A program made the position numbers and the translations under genes. Source: Desulfobacteraceae bacterium (GTDB lineage: Bacteria; Desulfobacterota; Desulfobacteria; Desulfobacterales; Desulfosarcinaceae). From it: 64,000 nt of DNA. The notes beneath the pieces are model-generated. The model did no database searches, had not been told where the DNA came from, and saw nothing but the letters and a program-made list of their open reading frames with translations. The DNA lies in assembly GCA_013003715.1 (NCBI GenBank), contig JABDIN010000094.1, positions 1 to 64,000 of the forward strand, in the 5' to 3' direction. Below, piece by piece: positions 24,584 through 34,553 of this stretch. The first letter of the stretch is position 1. The number at the start of each line of letters is the position of its first letter.

Positions 24584-26029
24584 ATGAGCCGCTCACTATT
24601 GGGAATAGATATCCGCAAAGATGCGATTGCGGCGGTCCTGGTTAAAGGAGGCATCAAAGGATACTATATTGATGACACCTTTCTTGCACCGCTGCAGATC
24701 AATGGGTCCAATAACAACGGCCTTGCGGAAGCGCTGGAAGGGTTGATCCAGAAGATTGACCTGTCGAACACGATTTGTACCGTCTCGTTCCCGGGCGATT
24801 CGATTTCGTACCGGAATCTTCGCGTACCATTCAAGGAAAACCGTAAAATCCGCCAGGTTCTTCCCTTTGAACTCGAACCGATGTTGCCGATACCGGTTGA
24901 TGACCTGGTTTTTGATTACCACATCGTTGAAACCGGCGACACCAGCAGACTTCTTGCCGCCGCTGCCCAGCAATCCATAGTTGACGGTTATCTGCAGGCA
25001 TTATCCACCCATGGTATCGATCCCGTGCTGTTAACAGCGGGAACACTTCCCACAGCATTAAGCCTGATACACCTGGCCGATACCCCTGAAAATGTGCTGA
25101 TCATCTCATCGGGAGGTGTTCAACACACCCTTTTCGTGGTTGCAAACCGCAAGGTTCAGTTGTCCCGGTCGTTTTTAAGATCAAAAACCCCGCTGGGAGA
25201 CGCGCAGAACATACTGATGAATGTTCAGCGAACCTTGAGCGGATTCGAGGAACTCTCTCAGACGGATTTTATTCCCCAAGCGGCTATCCTTTCCGGATTC
25301 GAATCCAATACCGAGAATATTTCCAATCGAATTGCTTCGATGTTCGATTGTCCGGTGGCGGTGGCCGATCTGATCGATGATACGGAAGTACTGCAACCGG
25401 CGGAAAATTTTTCCATTACCAACCGCGAAGCGTTTCAGAACGCTGCCGCCCTGGCGCTGCTTGAACTGGAAGGCATACCATGCATCAATTTTCACCGGCA
25501 TCGGTCGGTGTTGAAACAACATTTGCTGGACTATAAACCCAGATTGATCCGGACCGGCTGTCTGGTGGCACTATCCCTTATCCTTATGATCGGCGGCGTC
25601 CTGATTGACGGGTACGCAGCGAAACGGCAAATCAGGGAATTGGACACCCAGATAATGGATATATTCAAAATTTCCTTCCCGGCCGCCCAATCGGTGAAAT
25701 ATCCGGCCAGGGAAATGGAAGCGAAACTCAATGAACTCAAAAAAGACCTGGCCGGCGCCGACCAATCCGACCCCTTGCCGCGGTTTATCGATATACTGCA
25801 CCGCATGAGCGAGCTGATCGCAGGCACGATAGATGTTGAATTTACACGTTTTGTTTCGGGCACGGATGATATAACGATTACAGGCAACACCAATGATTTT
25901 AATGCGGTGGATGAGGTAAAAAACCGTTTGGAGCAGGAACCATGGTTTAAAAAGGTAACCATCAGTTCTTCAAACAAATCCAAATCCGGTGATCGTGTGG
26001 AATTTAAATTAAAAATTCAATTGCAATAA
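24584..26029 (+). CDS. gspL: Type II secretion inner-membrane protein GspL (PilM-like)
   Basis: 481 residues. The cytoplasmic part is actin-like (LLGIDIRKDAIAAVLVKGG at the start; YRNLRVPFKENRKIRQVLPFELEPMLP matches GspL/PilM). One TM helix follows (GCLVALSLILMIGGVLIDGY, about residues 326-345), then a periplasmic ferredoxin-like domain (VEFTRFVSGTDDITITGNTNDF). It recruits GspE and pairs with GspM. Confidence 0.9.
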   Translation: MSRSLLGIDIRKDAIAAVLVKGGIKGYYIDDTFLAPLQINGSNNNGLAEALEGLIQKIDLSNTICTVSFPGDSISYRNLRVPFKENRKIRQVLPFELEPMLPIPVDDLVFDYHIVETGDTSRLLAAAAQQSIVDGYLQALSTHGIDPVLLTAGTLPTALSLIHLADTPENVLIISSGGVQHTLFVVANRKVQLSRSFLRSKTPLGDAQNILMNVQRTLSGFEELSQTDFIPQAAILSGFESNTENISNRIASMFDCPVAVADLIDDTEVLQPAENFSITNREAFQNAAALALLELEGIPCINFHRHRSVLKQHLLDYKPRLIRTGCLVALSLILMIGGVLIDGYAAKRQIRELDTQIMDIFKISFPAAQSVKYPAREMEAKLNELKKDLAGADQSDPLPRFIDILHRMSELIAGTIDVEFTRFVSGTDDITITGNTNDFNAVDEVKNRLEQEPWFKKVTISSSNKSKSGDRVEFKLKIQLQ

Positions 26030-26033
26030 TGCC

Positions 26034-26579
26034 ATGCTGAAAAAAATAACCCTGCCCTTCAACATCGATAAACGGGAAAAAATCGCGATATCAGCCGCAT
26101 TGGTCTGCATCGGACTGTTTATCATCATCGAGCTGGCCATACTTCCCTTTTTTAACAATAGGGACCGGTTAAAACAGGAGCTTATCCTCAAACAAAACGA
26201 ATACACCAAAATGCTGTTGATGCGGCAGGAATATCTTGATGTGACAAAGGGTGTGGAACGGTCTAAATCAAAACTGCAACGACGCCGGGCCGGGTTTCGG
26301 CTATATTCATTTATGGATACGCTTGCGGGCCGGACCGGTATTAAAGCGAATATCGCTTATATGAAGCCGTCCACATCAACCAAAAAAGACAGCCCCTATA
26401 AGTTCTCCCTGGTGGAACTGAAGCTGCAGAGCATCACAATGAAACAATTGATTGCCTATCTGTACCAGGTGGAGACATCAAATAATGTCATCACCGTGAA
26501 ACGTATTTCCATTTCGAAAACAGAGAAAAAAGAGAGCTTGATCGATTCGATTCTTCAAGTGGAAACGATTGAATTATAA
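26034..26579 (+). CDS. gspM: Type II secretion inner-membrane protein GspM
   Basis: 181 residues. One N-terminal TM helix (IAISAALVCIGLFIIIELAILPFF) is followed by a coiled-coil stretch and a small periplasmic ferredoxin-like domain. The sequence is poorly conserved, and assignment relies largely on the position right after gspL (4-nt gap) and this topology. It stabilises GspL. Confidence 0.82.
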   Translation: MLKKITLPFNIDKREKIAISAALVCIGLFIIIELAILPFFNNRDRLKQELILKQNEYTKMLLMRQEYLDVTKGVERSKSKLQRRRAGFRLYSFMDTLAGRTGIKANIAYMKPSTSTKKDSPYKFSLVELKLQSITMKQLIAYLYQVETSNNVITVKRISISKTEKKESLIDSILQVETIEL

Positions 26580-26585
26580 CTAAAT

Positions 26586-27455
26586 ATGAATAACCAAAAA
26601 ACATATGTCGCTTATGTCGCATTTTTCATCGCGGCCATGGTGTTTTTTATCTATTACCTGTTCCCGTCAACAACCATCGCGGACTATATGTCCAATGCGG
26701 CTTCATTGCAGCATCCGGATCTCGAAGTGTTTGTGGATCATGTATCACCCGCTTTTCCACCCGGCTTGAAATTTGACGGGTTGAAAATAGATTACCGGCA
26801 GCAACCGGCGCTGACCGCCCAGCGTGCCCGATTCTCCCCGGTGCTGAGAACACTGTTTTCGACCAGCCGAAAGGTGAATTTTGATATCGTTTGCGCGGAC
26901 GGCAGTATCAATGGCCAGGCGGACATTATCAAAGAGAAGGACGGCGTTTTAATAAAAAGCAAAGCCGAACTTTCCGATATCGAAATCGGCAAAATCAATG
27001 CGGTCAACGTCTATTCCCCGCATCTGTTGAGCGGTATCCTCAACGGGCAGGTGTCGGTAAACACGGATCTGACATCCGATGTCCAGAATGAGGCCGAGTT
27101 GACCATCAGCGATTTTAAAATTACACTGGAAACGCCGATTATCAATGTGGAAAGTTTCGAGTTCAAGTCCATCGTAGCCAGTCTCAGTTTGTCGCAACGC
27201 CGTATCCGTCTCCGTAAATGCACACTCAAGGGCAGGGATATGGATGGGGAAATCACCGGCACCCTCTCCATTAGGGTTCCTTTTGAGAACAGCCTGTTGA
27301 ATTTCTCCGGCACCATTCAGCCGCATCCTGAATTTATGGCGCAACTGAGCAGCACATTGCCTGTGGCAATGCTGTCAGCGCAAAGTATCGGACAAAAAGG
27401 GCTACCGTTCCGAATTCGCGGTACGGTAAACAATCCCGGATTTTCATTGAGGTAA
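26586..27455 (+). CDS. gspN: Type II secretion protein GspN (delta/Leptospira type)
   Basis: 289 residues. There is an N-terminal signal anchor (YVAFFIAAMVFFIYYLFP), then a beta-rich periplasmic part with GLKFDGLKIDY near residue 60 and a C-terminal FRIRGTVNNPGFSL, a pattern seen in the GspN of delta-proteobacteria and Leptospira and in AsmA-like domains. The role is uncertain. Its place between gspM and gspC supports the name. Confidence 0.8.
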   Translation: MNNQKTYVAYVAFFIAAMVFFIYYLFPSTTIADYMSNAASLQHPDLEVFVDHVSPAFPPGLKFDGLKIDYRQQPALTAQRARFSPVLRTLFSTSRKVNFDIVCADGSINGQADIIKEKDGVLIKSKAELSDIEIGKINAVNVYSPHLLSGILNGQVSVNTDLTSDVQNEAELTISDFKITLETPIINVESFEFKSIVASLSLSQRRIRLRKCTLKGRDMDGEITGTLSIRVPFENSLLNFSGTIQPHPEFMAQLSSTLPVAMLSAQSIGQKGLPFRIRGTVNNPGFSLR

Positions 27456-27460
27456 TACAA

Positions 27461-28339
27461 ATGATAATCAATCGTTCCATAACCGGCATTAATTTCGCCA
27501 TCTTGTTATTGGCCGCTTACTTCAGCGTCAATATCGTTTATAACGTCGTTGATATGCAGCTGAGCCGAAAACGGCCGCTGCCTGTATTCCAAAACACGGA
27601 AACGCCGCAGGAAACCATCATCAACCATCCCGAAACCCACTATCAGCTTGTACTCGACCGCAATTTATTTAAGGTCGCTACCATGGTAGTCAAAAAAGAG
27701 CTGCCGAAACTTGACCCGGACTCCCTGGAGCAAACAAAACTTCAGCTCAAACTATGGGGGACGGTTTCGGGTGAAGGCAATGCGCTGTATGCCGTTATCG
27801 AAGAGACCACCAATCGCCAGCAGAACCTCTATCGTATCGGTGATGCCATCCAGAACGCCAAGGTCAGGGCGATTCTGCGGGAAAAGGTGATCCTCAACGT
27901 CAACGGCAAAGATGAGGTGTTGGGCATGGAGGAGATGACCCTTGGCGGGGGTAGTGGAACGCGCCGCAACATTCCGACCCGAACACCCACTTCAACCGTG
28001 GCCGGCACAAGACCCCAGTCTCAAAAAATCACGCTAAGACGGTCACTGATAGAAGATTCAGTTCAGGACATCTCCAAATTGATGACGGAAGTACAGATAC
28101 GCCCCTACCTGGAAAATGGCGCCCCGGCCGGATTGGCCTTGTCGAATATCAAACCCAATTCAATATTCCGGCGAATGGGCTTGAGAAATGGAGACATTAT
28201 CACCGGGGTCGATGGCCAGAATATTCAGTCGGTGGACGATGCACTCAAACTATACGAAAACCTCCGTTCGTCTTCCAATGTAAATGTCGATATTAAACGC
28301 AGAGGCAGGGAAAGAAATATCGAATACCAGATTCGATGA
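27461..28339 (+). CDS. gspC: Type II secretion protein GspC with PDZ domain
   Basis: 292 residues. An N-terminal TM helix (FAILLLAAYFSVNIVYNVV) leads to the homology region (LQLKLWGTVSGEGNALYAVIEE...NLYRIGDAI), which binds the secretin N0 domain. A C-terminal PDZ domain follows (LALSNIKPNSIFRRMGLRNGDIITGVDGQNIQ), used for substrate contact. It overlaps gspD by 4 nt. It links platform and secretin. Confidence 0.92.
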   Translation: MIINRSITGINFAILLLAAYFSVNIVYNVVDMQLSRKRPLPVFQNTETPQETIINHPETHYQLVLDRNLFKVATMVVKKELPKLDPDSLEQTKLQLKLWGTVSGEGNALYAVIEETTNRQQNLYRIGDAIQNAKVRAILREKVILNVNGKDEVLGMEEMTLGGGSGTRRNIPTRTPTSTVAGTRPQSQKITLRRSLIEDSVQDISKLMTEVQIRPYLENGAPAGLALSNIKPNSIFRRMGLRNGDIITGVDGQNIQSVDDALKLYENLRSSSNVNVDIKRRGRERNIEYQIR

Positions 28340-30753
28340 TGGAATATGTTGCACCTGCACATGGTTTGGAAATAATAACAGCAAAGGGCATTTTTGTGAA
28401 AAAGAATACAATTAAGGTTCGAAGAATTCCGATGGCGGCCCGCATCACTTTGTTCACGCTGATGGTTCTGCTGACCACCCTGTTGTTAATTTTCATCGGA
28501 GACAATAATCAGGCGGTTGCTGAAGAAGGGGCTGTTCAAAACAAGCGTTTTGTTTCCATTGATTTCAATAATGTGGATATCAGTGTTTTCGTCAAGTTCA
28601 TGAGTGAACTGACCAAAAAAAACTTTGTCATCGACCAGCGGGTCCGCGGCAAGGTGACCATCATCTCCCCGGCCAAAATATCCGAGGATGAGGCCTACCG
28701 CGTTTTCGAATCCGTTTTGGAAGTCCATGGATTTGCCCTGGTGCCTTCAGGAAAAGTGGTGAAAATCATCCCCTCGCCGGATGCGCGGACCAAAAGCATT
28801 GAAACCCGGTTGCGGGAAGAGGCGCTATCACCCAATGACCGGATTATCACCCAGTTGATACCGCTACAATACGCTGATCCGACACTTCTGAAGCGGCTGC
28901 TGACACCGATGATTTCGAAAAGCAGCATTATCCTGGACTATGCGCCGACCAATATGCTGATCATCACCGACGTGGAATCCAATATCAAACGCTTGTTGAA
29001 GATCATCAACACCATCGATGTCACCGGCGTGGGACAGAAAATAAGTGTGATCCCGGTTGTCTATTCGGATGCGACCAAACTGGTCAAGACCTTGAGCACT
29101 GTATTTCAGTCGGCCACCAGGGCCGCAAAGGGGACGACCGGTCCCAGTCTGACGATGGTGGCGGATGAACGTACCAATACCATCGTCATGCGGGCCAGCG
29201 ATGAACAGACCCAGCATGTGGAGGCGCTGATCCAAATGCTGGATATGGATACGCCGCGGGGTAAAGGCAATATTCATGTCGTATACCTTGAAAATGCAGC
29301 GGCGGAAGATCTTGCCAAAGTGCTTCAGGAGATACCCAGCAAGGATGCGAGCGGCGCACCCGGCAAAACGCCGTCACCGGTGGTATCGGATAAGGTTCGC
29401 ATCACGGCGGATAAAGCCACCAACAGCCTGATTATCATGGCGGACAAGGAAGATTTCCAGGTTATTGAAAATATAATTAAAAAAATCGATATCCCCCGTG
29501 CCATGGTCTATATCGAAGCGCTGATCATGGAGGTGAATGCCGACAAAAACCTGAAACTCGGCACTGAATGGCTTGTGGGAGATGATTTCGAATATCAGGG
29601 GAAGGATGCCCTCGCCGGTGGCGGATTCAACAGCGGATCCCCCTTATTCGGATTCGACCCTGCCACCGGTGGTCTTGCCTTACCGGCCGGTATGGCCCTC
29701 GGTGTGTTTGGAGAAACCCTCGACATCGGCGGGATTAGATTTCCAAGCCTTTCCGCCGTTGCCAATGCATTCCAATCCGATTCGGATACCAACATATTGT
29801 CGACACCGCAGATCAGCGTGCTGGACAACGAAGAAGCCTCCATCATTATCGGTGAAACGATCCCCTTCCGGACCAAAGCCACCACCACCAGCAGCAGCGA
29901 CACCTTCAATTCTTTTGAATACAAGCCGGTGGGGAAGAACCTTAAAATCACGCCGCACATCAGCAAGGACCGCATGGTTCGCCTTGAACTGGAATTGAAT
30001 GTGAGTGCCGTCAAACCCGGAGCAGACGATCCGCTGACCCCGTCCACCTTTACACGTGAAGTCAAAACCACGGTCATCGTCCGGGACAAACACACGCTGG
30101 TCATCGGCGGATTGATCGACGACACAAGCAATACCAGCACACAACAGGTTCCCTGCCTGGGGGACGTTCCCGGTTTCGGGTGGCTGTTTAAAAACAAAAC
30201 CAATACGGCAAACCGAACGAATCTCTATATTTTCCTGACCCCGCGGGTGATTCAATCGCCGTCGGAAGCAAGAAAGATCTTTGAAAAAAAGAAAAGTGAC
30301 ATGGAAAGCATCAAAGGCGGCAAGATCGATCTATTCAAAGAGATAGACGAATCAGGCGATGCCGGTCAAATCCCCAGTATTGAAAGTTTTGATTACAGTG
30401 AAACCGATCAAGCCCTGGACGCCACTGCAGCACCGGCGGAACCTGTTGAACCGGTCGAAGCTGCGGAACCGGTGGCATCGGATGAACCGGTACAAGATGA
30501 GCCAAGGTCCGCATTGCCGGCCGCTTCCATTTATACCCTCCAGGTCGCTTCATATCAGAATTTGGAGAAAGCGGAGCTTAGAAAACAGGAATTGGTGAAC
30601 TTCGGACACAACGCATATATCGTTGAGTCGGACATCAATGGCATGGTATGGTATCGCGTTCGCGTCGGGCAATTTGCAAGCGAGGAGGAGGCACTGGCGT
30701 TGGGTGAAGAGATGCAGGAACAGATGATTTCCACCATTCTGATAAAGATTTAA
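28336..30753 (+). CDS. gspD: Secretin GspD with C-terminal SPOR domain
   Basis: 805 residues, the outer-membrane secretin ring. The N-terminal signal anchor is ARITLFTLMVLLTTLLLIFIG (near residues 35-55). N0 (FVSIDFNNVDISVFVKFMSELTKKNFVID) and repeated N1-N3 domains (NMLIITDVESNIKRLLKII, and others) precede the secretin core, which ends in VPCLGDVPGFGWLFKNK...LYIFLTPRVI. A Pro/Glu-rich linker follows, and then about 75 residues of a SPOR domain (YTLQVASYQNLEKAELR, NGMVWYRVRVGQFASEEEA). SPOR domains bind glycan strands lacking stem peptides. A SPOR tail is not part of textbook GspD. No pilotin (GspS) is seen nearby. Confidence 0.93.
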   Translation: MMEYVAPAHGLEIITAKGIFVKKNTIKVRRIPMAARITLFTLMVLLTTLLLIFIGDNNQAVAEEGAVQNKRFVSIDFNNVDISVFVKFMSELTKKNFVIDQRVRGKVTIISPAKISEDEAYRVFESVLEVHGFALVPSGKVVKIIPSPDARTKSIETRLREEALSPNDRIITQLIPLQYADPTLLKRLLTPMISKSSIILDYAPTNMLIITDVESNIKRLLKIINTIDVTGVGQKISVIPVVYSDATKLVKTLSTVFQSATRAAKGTTGPSLTMVADERTNTIVMRASDEQTQHVEALIQMLDMDTPRGKGNIHVVYLENAAAEDLAKVLQEIPSKDASGAPGKTPSPVVSDKVRITADKATNSLIIMADKEDFQVIENIIKKIDIPRAMVYIEALIMEVNADKNLKLGTEWLVGDDFEYQGKDALAGGGFNSGSPLFGFDPATGGLALPAGMALGVFGETLDIGGIRFPSLSAVANAFQSDSDTNILSTPQISVLDNEEASIIIGETIPFRTKATTTSSSDTFNSFEYKPVGKNLKITPHISKDRMVRLELELNVSAVKPGADDPLTPSTFTREVKTTVIVRDKHTLVIGGLIDDTSNTSTQQVPCLGDVPGFGWLFKNKTNTANRTNLYIFLTPRVIQSPSEARKIFEKKKSDMESIKGGKIDLFKEIDESGDAGQIPSIESFDYSETDQALDATAAPAEPVEPVEAAEPVASDEPVQDEPRSALPAASIYTLQVASYQNLEKAELRKQELVNFGHNAYIVESDINGMVWYRVRVGQFASEEEALALGEEMQEQMISTILIKI

Positions 30754-30772
30754 TACTGGTATTTCAAAACGG

Positions 30773-32530
30773 ATGAAAAACATTCTCCCTGATATTTTAG
30801 AACAGAATTTCGGTGTTCCCCGTACAGTTTTTACCGAATCCCAACGGATCCAGAGGGAAAAAGGCGGAAGCATCGGCGATCTGCTCATCCAGAAAAAGGC
30901 AATTACCGAATCCCAGCTTCTGGAAGCGTACAGCCTGCTTTATGAGATCCCATTCTGGCCAGAACTGCCCATCGACAAGGTCAGTGTCGATCTGACCCAG
31001 AAAGTCTCCATACAGTTTCTGAAAAAATTTTTCATGGTGCCGTTGGCTCTGGATGCGGAAAAAGTGACCACCCACCATCCGGGCCCCCTGAACGGACCCG
31101 ATGCCGAGCCGGAAAAAATCAATATTCAATCCACCGTCATCGCGGTGAACGATCCATCCGCCTTCCAACCCCTGGATGATTTGATTCGCCTGCTGGGCAT
31201 CGAAGAATACCAACTTGTGCTTTCGACCAGGAACGCCATACTTTCCGTAATCAATCTTTCCTATGATCTTGGCCAGAACTCGGCCGAACAATTGGTGCAG
31301 GACATGGAGGACAGCGACGAGTCCCTGATCAGCGAAATCGAGGATACCGCTGACCTTCTGGATGATACCAGCGATGCCCCGATCATTAAACTGGTCAACA
31401 ATATCATCTCCCAATCCATAAAAGCACGCGCCAGTGACATCCATTTTGAACCCTACCAGGACAGTTTCAAGGTCCGGTACCGGATCGACGGTATATTGTA
31501 TGATCTGTTGACACCGCCCAAATGGATTCAGCCGGCCCTGACATCCCGTATTAAAGTCATGGCCAAACTGAATATCGCGGAGAAACGGCTGCCCCAGGAT
31601 GGCCGATTCGAGGTCAAGATCGGCAATCAGGTTATCGATGTGCGGGTTTCGACACTGCCCATTTCCTATGGCGAAAGAGTGGTACTGCGGTTGCTGGTCA
31701 AATCAGGATCGGTCTTGATGATGACCGACCTCGGCTTTTCACCTAAAATGCTGAGTCAGATGACCGAACTGGTGAAATCCCCAAACGGTATCATCCTGGT
31801 GACCGGACCCACGGGTAGTGGTAAGACGACCACCTTGTATTCCATACTCTCATCCATCAACACCCCGGATATCAATATCATCACGGTGGAAGATCCGGTG
31901 GAATACCAATTGAAAGGGATCAGCCAGATACAGGTGAATCCCAAGATTGAACTTACCTTTGCGCGCGGTCTCCGATCCATCGTACGTCAGGATCCCGATG
32001 TCATCCTCATCGGCGAGATTCGCGATAAGGAGACGGCTGAAATCGCCGTTCAATCCGCCTTGACCGGCCACCTGGTGTTCTCGACCATTCATACCAACGA
32101 CTCAGCCAGTGCCATCACCCGGTTGGTGGATATGGGCGTGGAACCTTTTCTGATTTCTTCATCGGTGATTGCCATAGTTGCCCAACGATTGGTGCGTGTA
32201 TTGTGTAATGATTGTAAAAAAGTTTACAATCCCGGCTCGAGCGCCCAAAATCTAGGATTTAAAATCGAAAACATTGATAGCTACAGGTTCTATACACCTG
32301 TGGGATGTGATAGTTGTTTCAATACCGGATACAGGGGCCGGATCGGTATTTTCGAACTGATGATCATGGGACCGAGCCTCAAGGAACTGATCATTAAAAC
32401 GCACGATTCCGTAAGAATAAAGCACGAAGCATTGAATGAGGGCATGGTCATGTTGCGCAATGACGGACTTGATAAAGTGCTCAAAGGCATCACCTCCATC
32501 GAAGAGGTCATCAGGGTAACCCAGAAATAG
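30773..32530 (+). CDS. gspE: Type II secretion ATPase GspE
   Basis: 585 residues. The N-terminal MshEN-like domains (GGSIGDLLIQKKAITESQLLEAYSLLYEIPF) contact GspL. The ATPase core has Walker A GPTGSGKTTT, the Asp box DINIITVEDPVEYQ, Walker B ILIGEIRDKETAE and the His box HLVFSTIHTNDS. The tetracysteine zinc module is intact (LCNDCKK ... GCDSCFNTGYRGR). It powers the pseudopilus from the cytoplasm. It ends the gsp cluster. Confidence 0.95.
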   Translation: MKNILPDILEQNFGVPRTVFTESQRIQREKGGSIGDLLIQKKAITESQLLEAYSLLYEIPFWPELPIDKVSVDLTQKVSIQFLKKFFMVPLALDAEKVTTHHPGPLNGPDAEPEKINIQSTVIAVNDPSAFQPLDDLIRLLGIEEYQLVLSTRNAILSVINLSYDLGQNSAEQLVQDMEDSDESLISEIEDTADLLDDTSDAPIIKLVNNIISQSIKARASDIHFEPYQDSFKVRYRIDGILYDLLTPPKWIQPALTSRIKVMAKLNIAEKRLPQDGRFEVKIGNQVIDVRVSTLPISYGERVVLRLLVKSGSVLMMTDLGFSPKMLSQMTELVKSPNGIILVTGPTGSGKTTTLYSILSSINTPDINIITVEDPVEYQLKGISQIQVNPKIELTFARGLRSIVRQDPDVILIGEIRDKETAEIAVQSALTGHLVFSTIHTNDSASAITRLVDMGVEPFLISSSVIAIVAQRLVRVLCNDCKKVYNPGSSAQNLGFKIENIDSYRFYTPVGCDSCFNTGYRGRIGIFELMIMGPSLKELIIKTHDSVRIKHEALNEGMVMLRNDGLDKVLKGITSIEEVIRVTQK

Positions 32531-32631
32531 CAACCGCCATTCCCAAACAGGGGATCCCTTTTTGTTAACTGCGCTTTTGAGTACGATGCGATTTCACAAT
32601 CACCGGATTTAATCAAATAACAGCACCTTGT

Positions 32632-33561
32632 ATGAAAAAAACTAAATGGATCATCTTATGCTTCATCGCTTTTGTCTGCCTGACTGGCCCCTTTACGGTG
32701 TCGGCGAACACCATGAGAATGATAGATGCCGATGACCAGTTCAATCTTGCCAACGCTTACTATCAGGATCAGGAATTTGAGCTGGCCATTATCGAGTTCA
32801 ACCGGTTTGTCTATTTTTTTCCACAGGACATGCGCCTGGAGCAGGCTCGGTATCATATCGGACTATCCTATTTCAATACGCGCCAATACAAAAAAGCCGT
32901 TAAACACTTTAGCAATCTTATCAATTTCCACGAAGACTCGACTTTAGCCGTTGAATCCTATTTCATGATCAGCCGCTGTTATGTGCAGCTCAACCTGATG
33001 GGACAGGCGGTCTCCACCTTACAGAACATTGCCACCCTCTCCACGGATACCAATGTAAAGGACCGGGCGTATTATACGATGGGTTGGATCGAAATCGACC
33101 AACTCAATCTCCGTCAGGCAAAAATATATTTCAATAAAATAAGTGAGTTGAATCGAAAGACTTACCAGATCCCGGAACTTTCGACAGCCATCGGCAAGGA
33201 CGCCGGGATCCCAAGGAAAAATCCGACCGTGGCCGGGGCGCTGTCCATCCTGCCGGGAGCCGGTCAACTATACTGCCACCGGTACAAGGATGCCTTGCTG
33301 GCATTCATCATCAATGGCGGATTAATCTGGGCCACCGTGGAGGCCTTTGACAAGGAGAATTATGCCCTGGGCAGCGTCATCGGGTTTGTGGAGCTGGGTT
33401 TTTATACCGGCAATATATATAGTGCAAAATCCGCCGCACACAAATATAATCGGGACCAAACACAAAGATTCATCGATGACTTGAAACAGAATTTATCTGT
33501 CAGCCTCACTCCCACCTCCGGGCTGGACGGTGTATATCTTGGTTTTCAATATCGATTTTAA
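32632..33561 (+). CDS. Exported TPR protein with C-terminal membrane segment
   Basis: 309 residues. The signal peptide is MKKTKWIILCFIAFVCLTGPFTVSA. Four or so TPR-like units follow (FNLANAYYQDQEFELAIIEFNRF, ARYHIGLSYFNTRQYKKAVKHF, ...). Then LPGAGQLYCHRYKDALLAFIINGG matches the membrane motif of DUF5683-like proteins, and another hydrophobic stretch lies near residues 240-260. The end (GLDGVYLGFQYRF) looks like an outer-membrane beta strand with terminal Phe. It follows gspE by 101 nt, so an accessory role for secretion is possible but unproven. Confidence 0.7.
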   Translation: MKKTKWIILCFIAFVCLTGPFTVSANTMRMIDADDQFNLANAYYQDQEFELAIIEFNRFVYFFPQDMRLEQARYHIGLSYFNTRQYKKAVKHFSNLINFHEDSTLAVESYFMISRCYVQLNLMGQAVSTLQNIATLSTDTNVKDRAYYTMGWIEIDQLNLRQAKIYFNKISELNRKTYQIPELSTAIGKDAGIPRKNPTVAGALSILPGAGQLYCHRYKDALLAFIINGGLIWATVEAFDKENYALGSVIGFVELGFYTGNIYSAKSAAHKYNRDQTQRFIDDLKQNLSVSLTPTSGLDGVYLGFQYRF

Positions 33562-34553
33562 TGTGGGTGCCGCCGGTGGTCAAAAAAATAATAAAAATCT
33601 GTTTCCTTATCATCATTTTTGTGACCGCTGCGGTGGCCGGAGGCTACTTCACCCTCACCTTCATTATCGACAGCGAGAGCACGGTAATCATACCGGATCT
33701 TCACAGTAAAGATGTTGTATATGCGCTGGAACTATTGACGGATCTCGGGCTGAATGTAAAAGTCAAGGGGTCCGAATACAACGCGGATATACCGAAAAAT
33801 TATATTGTTTTTCAATCCCCGGATGCCGGCAATGAAATCAAACAGGGCCGTGACATCAGGATCACCCTCTCCAAGGGACCCAAAACGCTTCCGGTACCGA
33901 ATCTTAAGAATATGAATTTATCCCAGGCGAATATCATTCTGGATGAAAATGATTTGTGTTCAGCGGACCCGACATTCGCCTACCATGATCACTTTGACAA
34001 ACACCGGATTATCAGCCACTATCCCCTGGCCGGCAGTCTGGCGAATCGGGGTCAATGCCTGAATATGCTGGTCAGCCTGGGGTCCCGCCCGCAGGCGTTT
34101 TTGGTCCCCGAGTTGTCCGGCAACTCTCTGGATGTGGTTATCGCCACCTTTGAACAGAGCCGTCTTTATATCGGTGAAATCCGTTCCGAGGTGAATACGG
34201 ATTTCCCTGAGAATATGATAATAGGACAGGACCCCAAACCGGGCAGCCGGTTGGAAGCGGGGGCCAGTATCAATCTGTCCATCAGTAAACTTACCGCTGC
34301 TACGGAACAAGCCTGGTCCTCCGGATTGTGGTTATTCCGCTACCGCGCAGATCCCGGTTTTTTAAGACAACACGTGCGGGTATTGTGGACAAGGCTTGGT
34401 TTTGCGACAGATCTTCACAATGATCTGATAACCCCGGGCAGCGAGTTATGGTTTTTCATACCCAAAGAGTATCACTCGACCATCCGTTTGTACGTGGACG
34501 GCGAATTGATAAAAACTGAAATCATGGACCTATTTGAGGAGAAATCAAGATGA
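33561..34553 (+). CDS. Membrane-anchored protein with three PASTA domains
   Basis: 330 residues, overlapping the previous stop. One N-terminal TM helix ([27 protein letters not shown]) is followed by three PASTA repeats, at roughly residues 42-110, 112-180 and 185-250. Each has VP(D/N)L..., a helix and a final SKG or SLGS segment ([48 protein letters not shown]). PASTA domains bind peptidoglycan or muropeptides. There is no kinase or transpeptidase domain, unlike most PASTA proteins. It overlaps rpe by 4 nt. Confidence 0.82.
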   Translation: MWVPPVVKKIIKICFLIIIFVTAAVAGGYFTLTFIIDSESTVIIPDLHSKDVVYALELLTDLGLNVKVKGSEYNADIPKNYIVFQSPDAGNEIKQGRDIRITLSKGPKTLPVPNLKNMNLSQANIILDENDLCSADPTFAYHDHFDKHRIISHYPLAGSLANRGQCLNMLVSLGSRPQAFLVPELSGNSLDVVIATFEQSRLYIGEIRSEVNTDFPENMIIGQDPKPGSRLEAGASINLSISKLTAATEQAWSSGLWLFRYRADPGFLRQHVRVLWTRLGFATDLHNDLITPGSELWFFIPKEYHSTIRLYVDGELIKTEIMDLFEEKSR

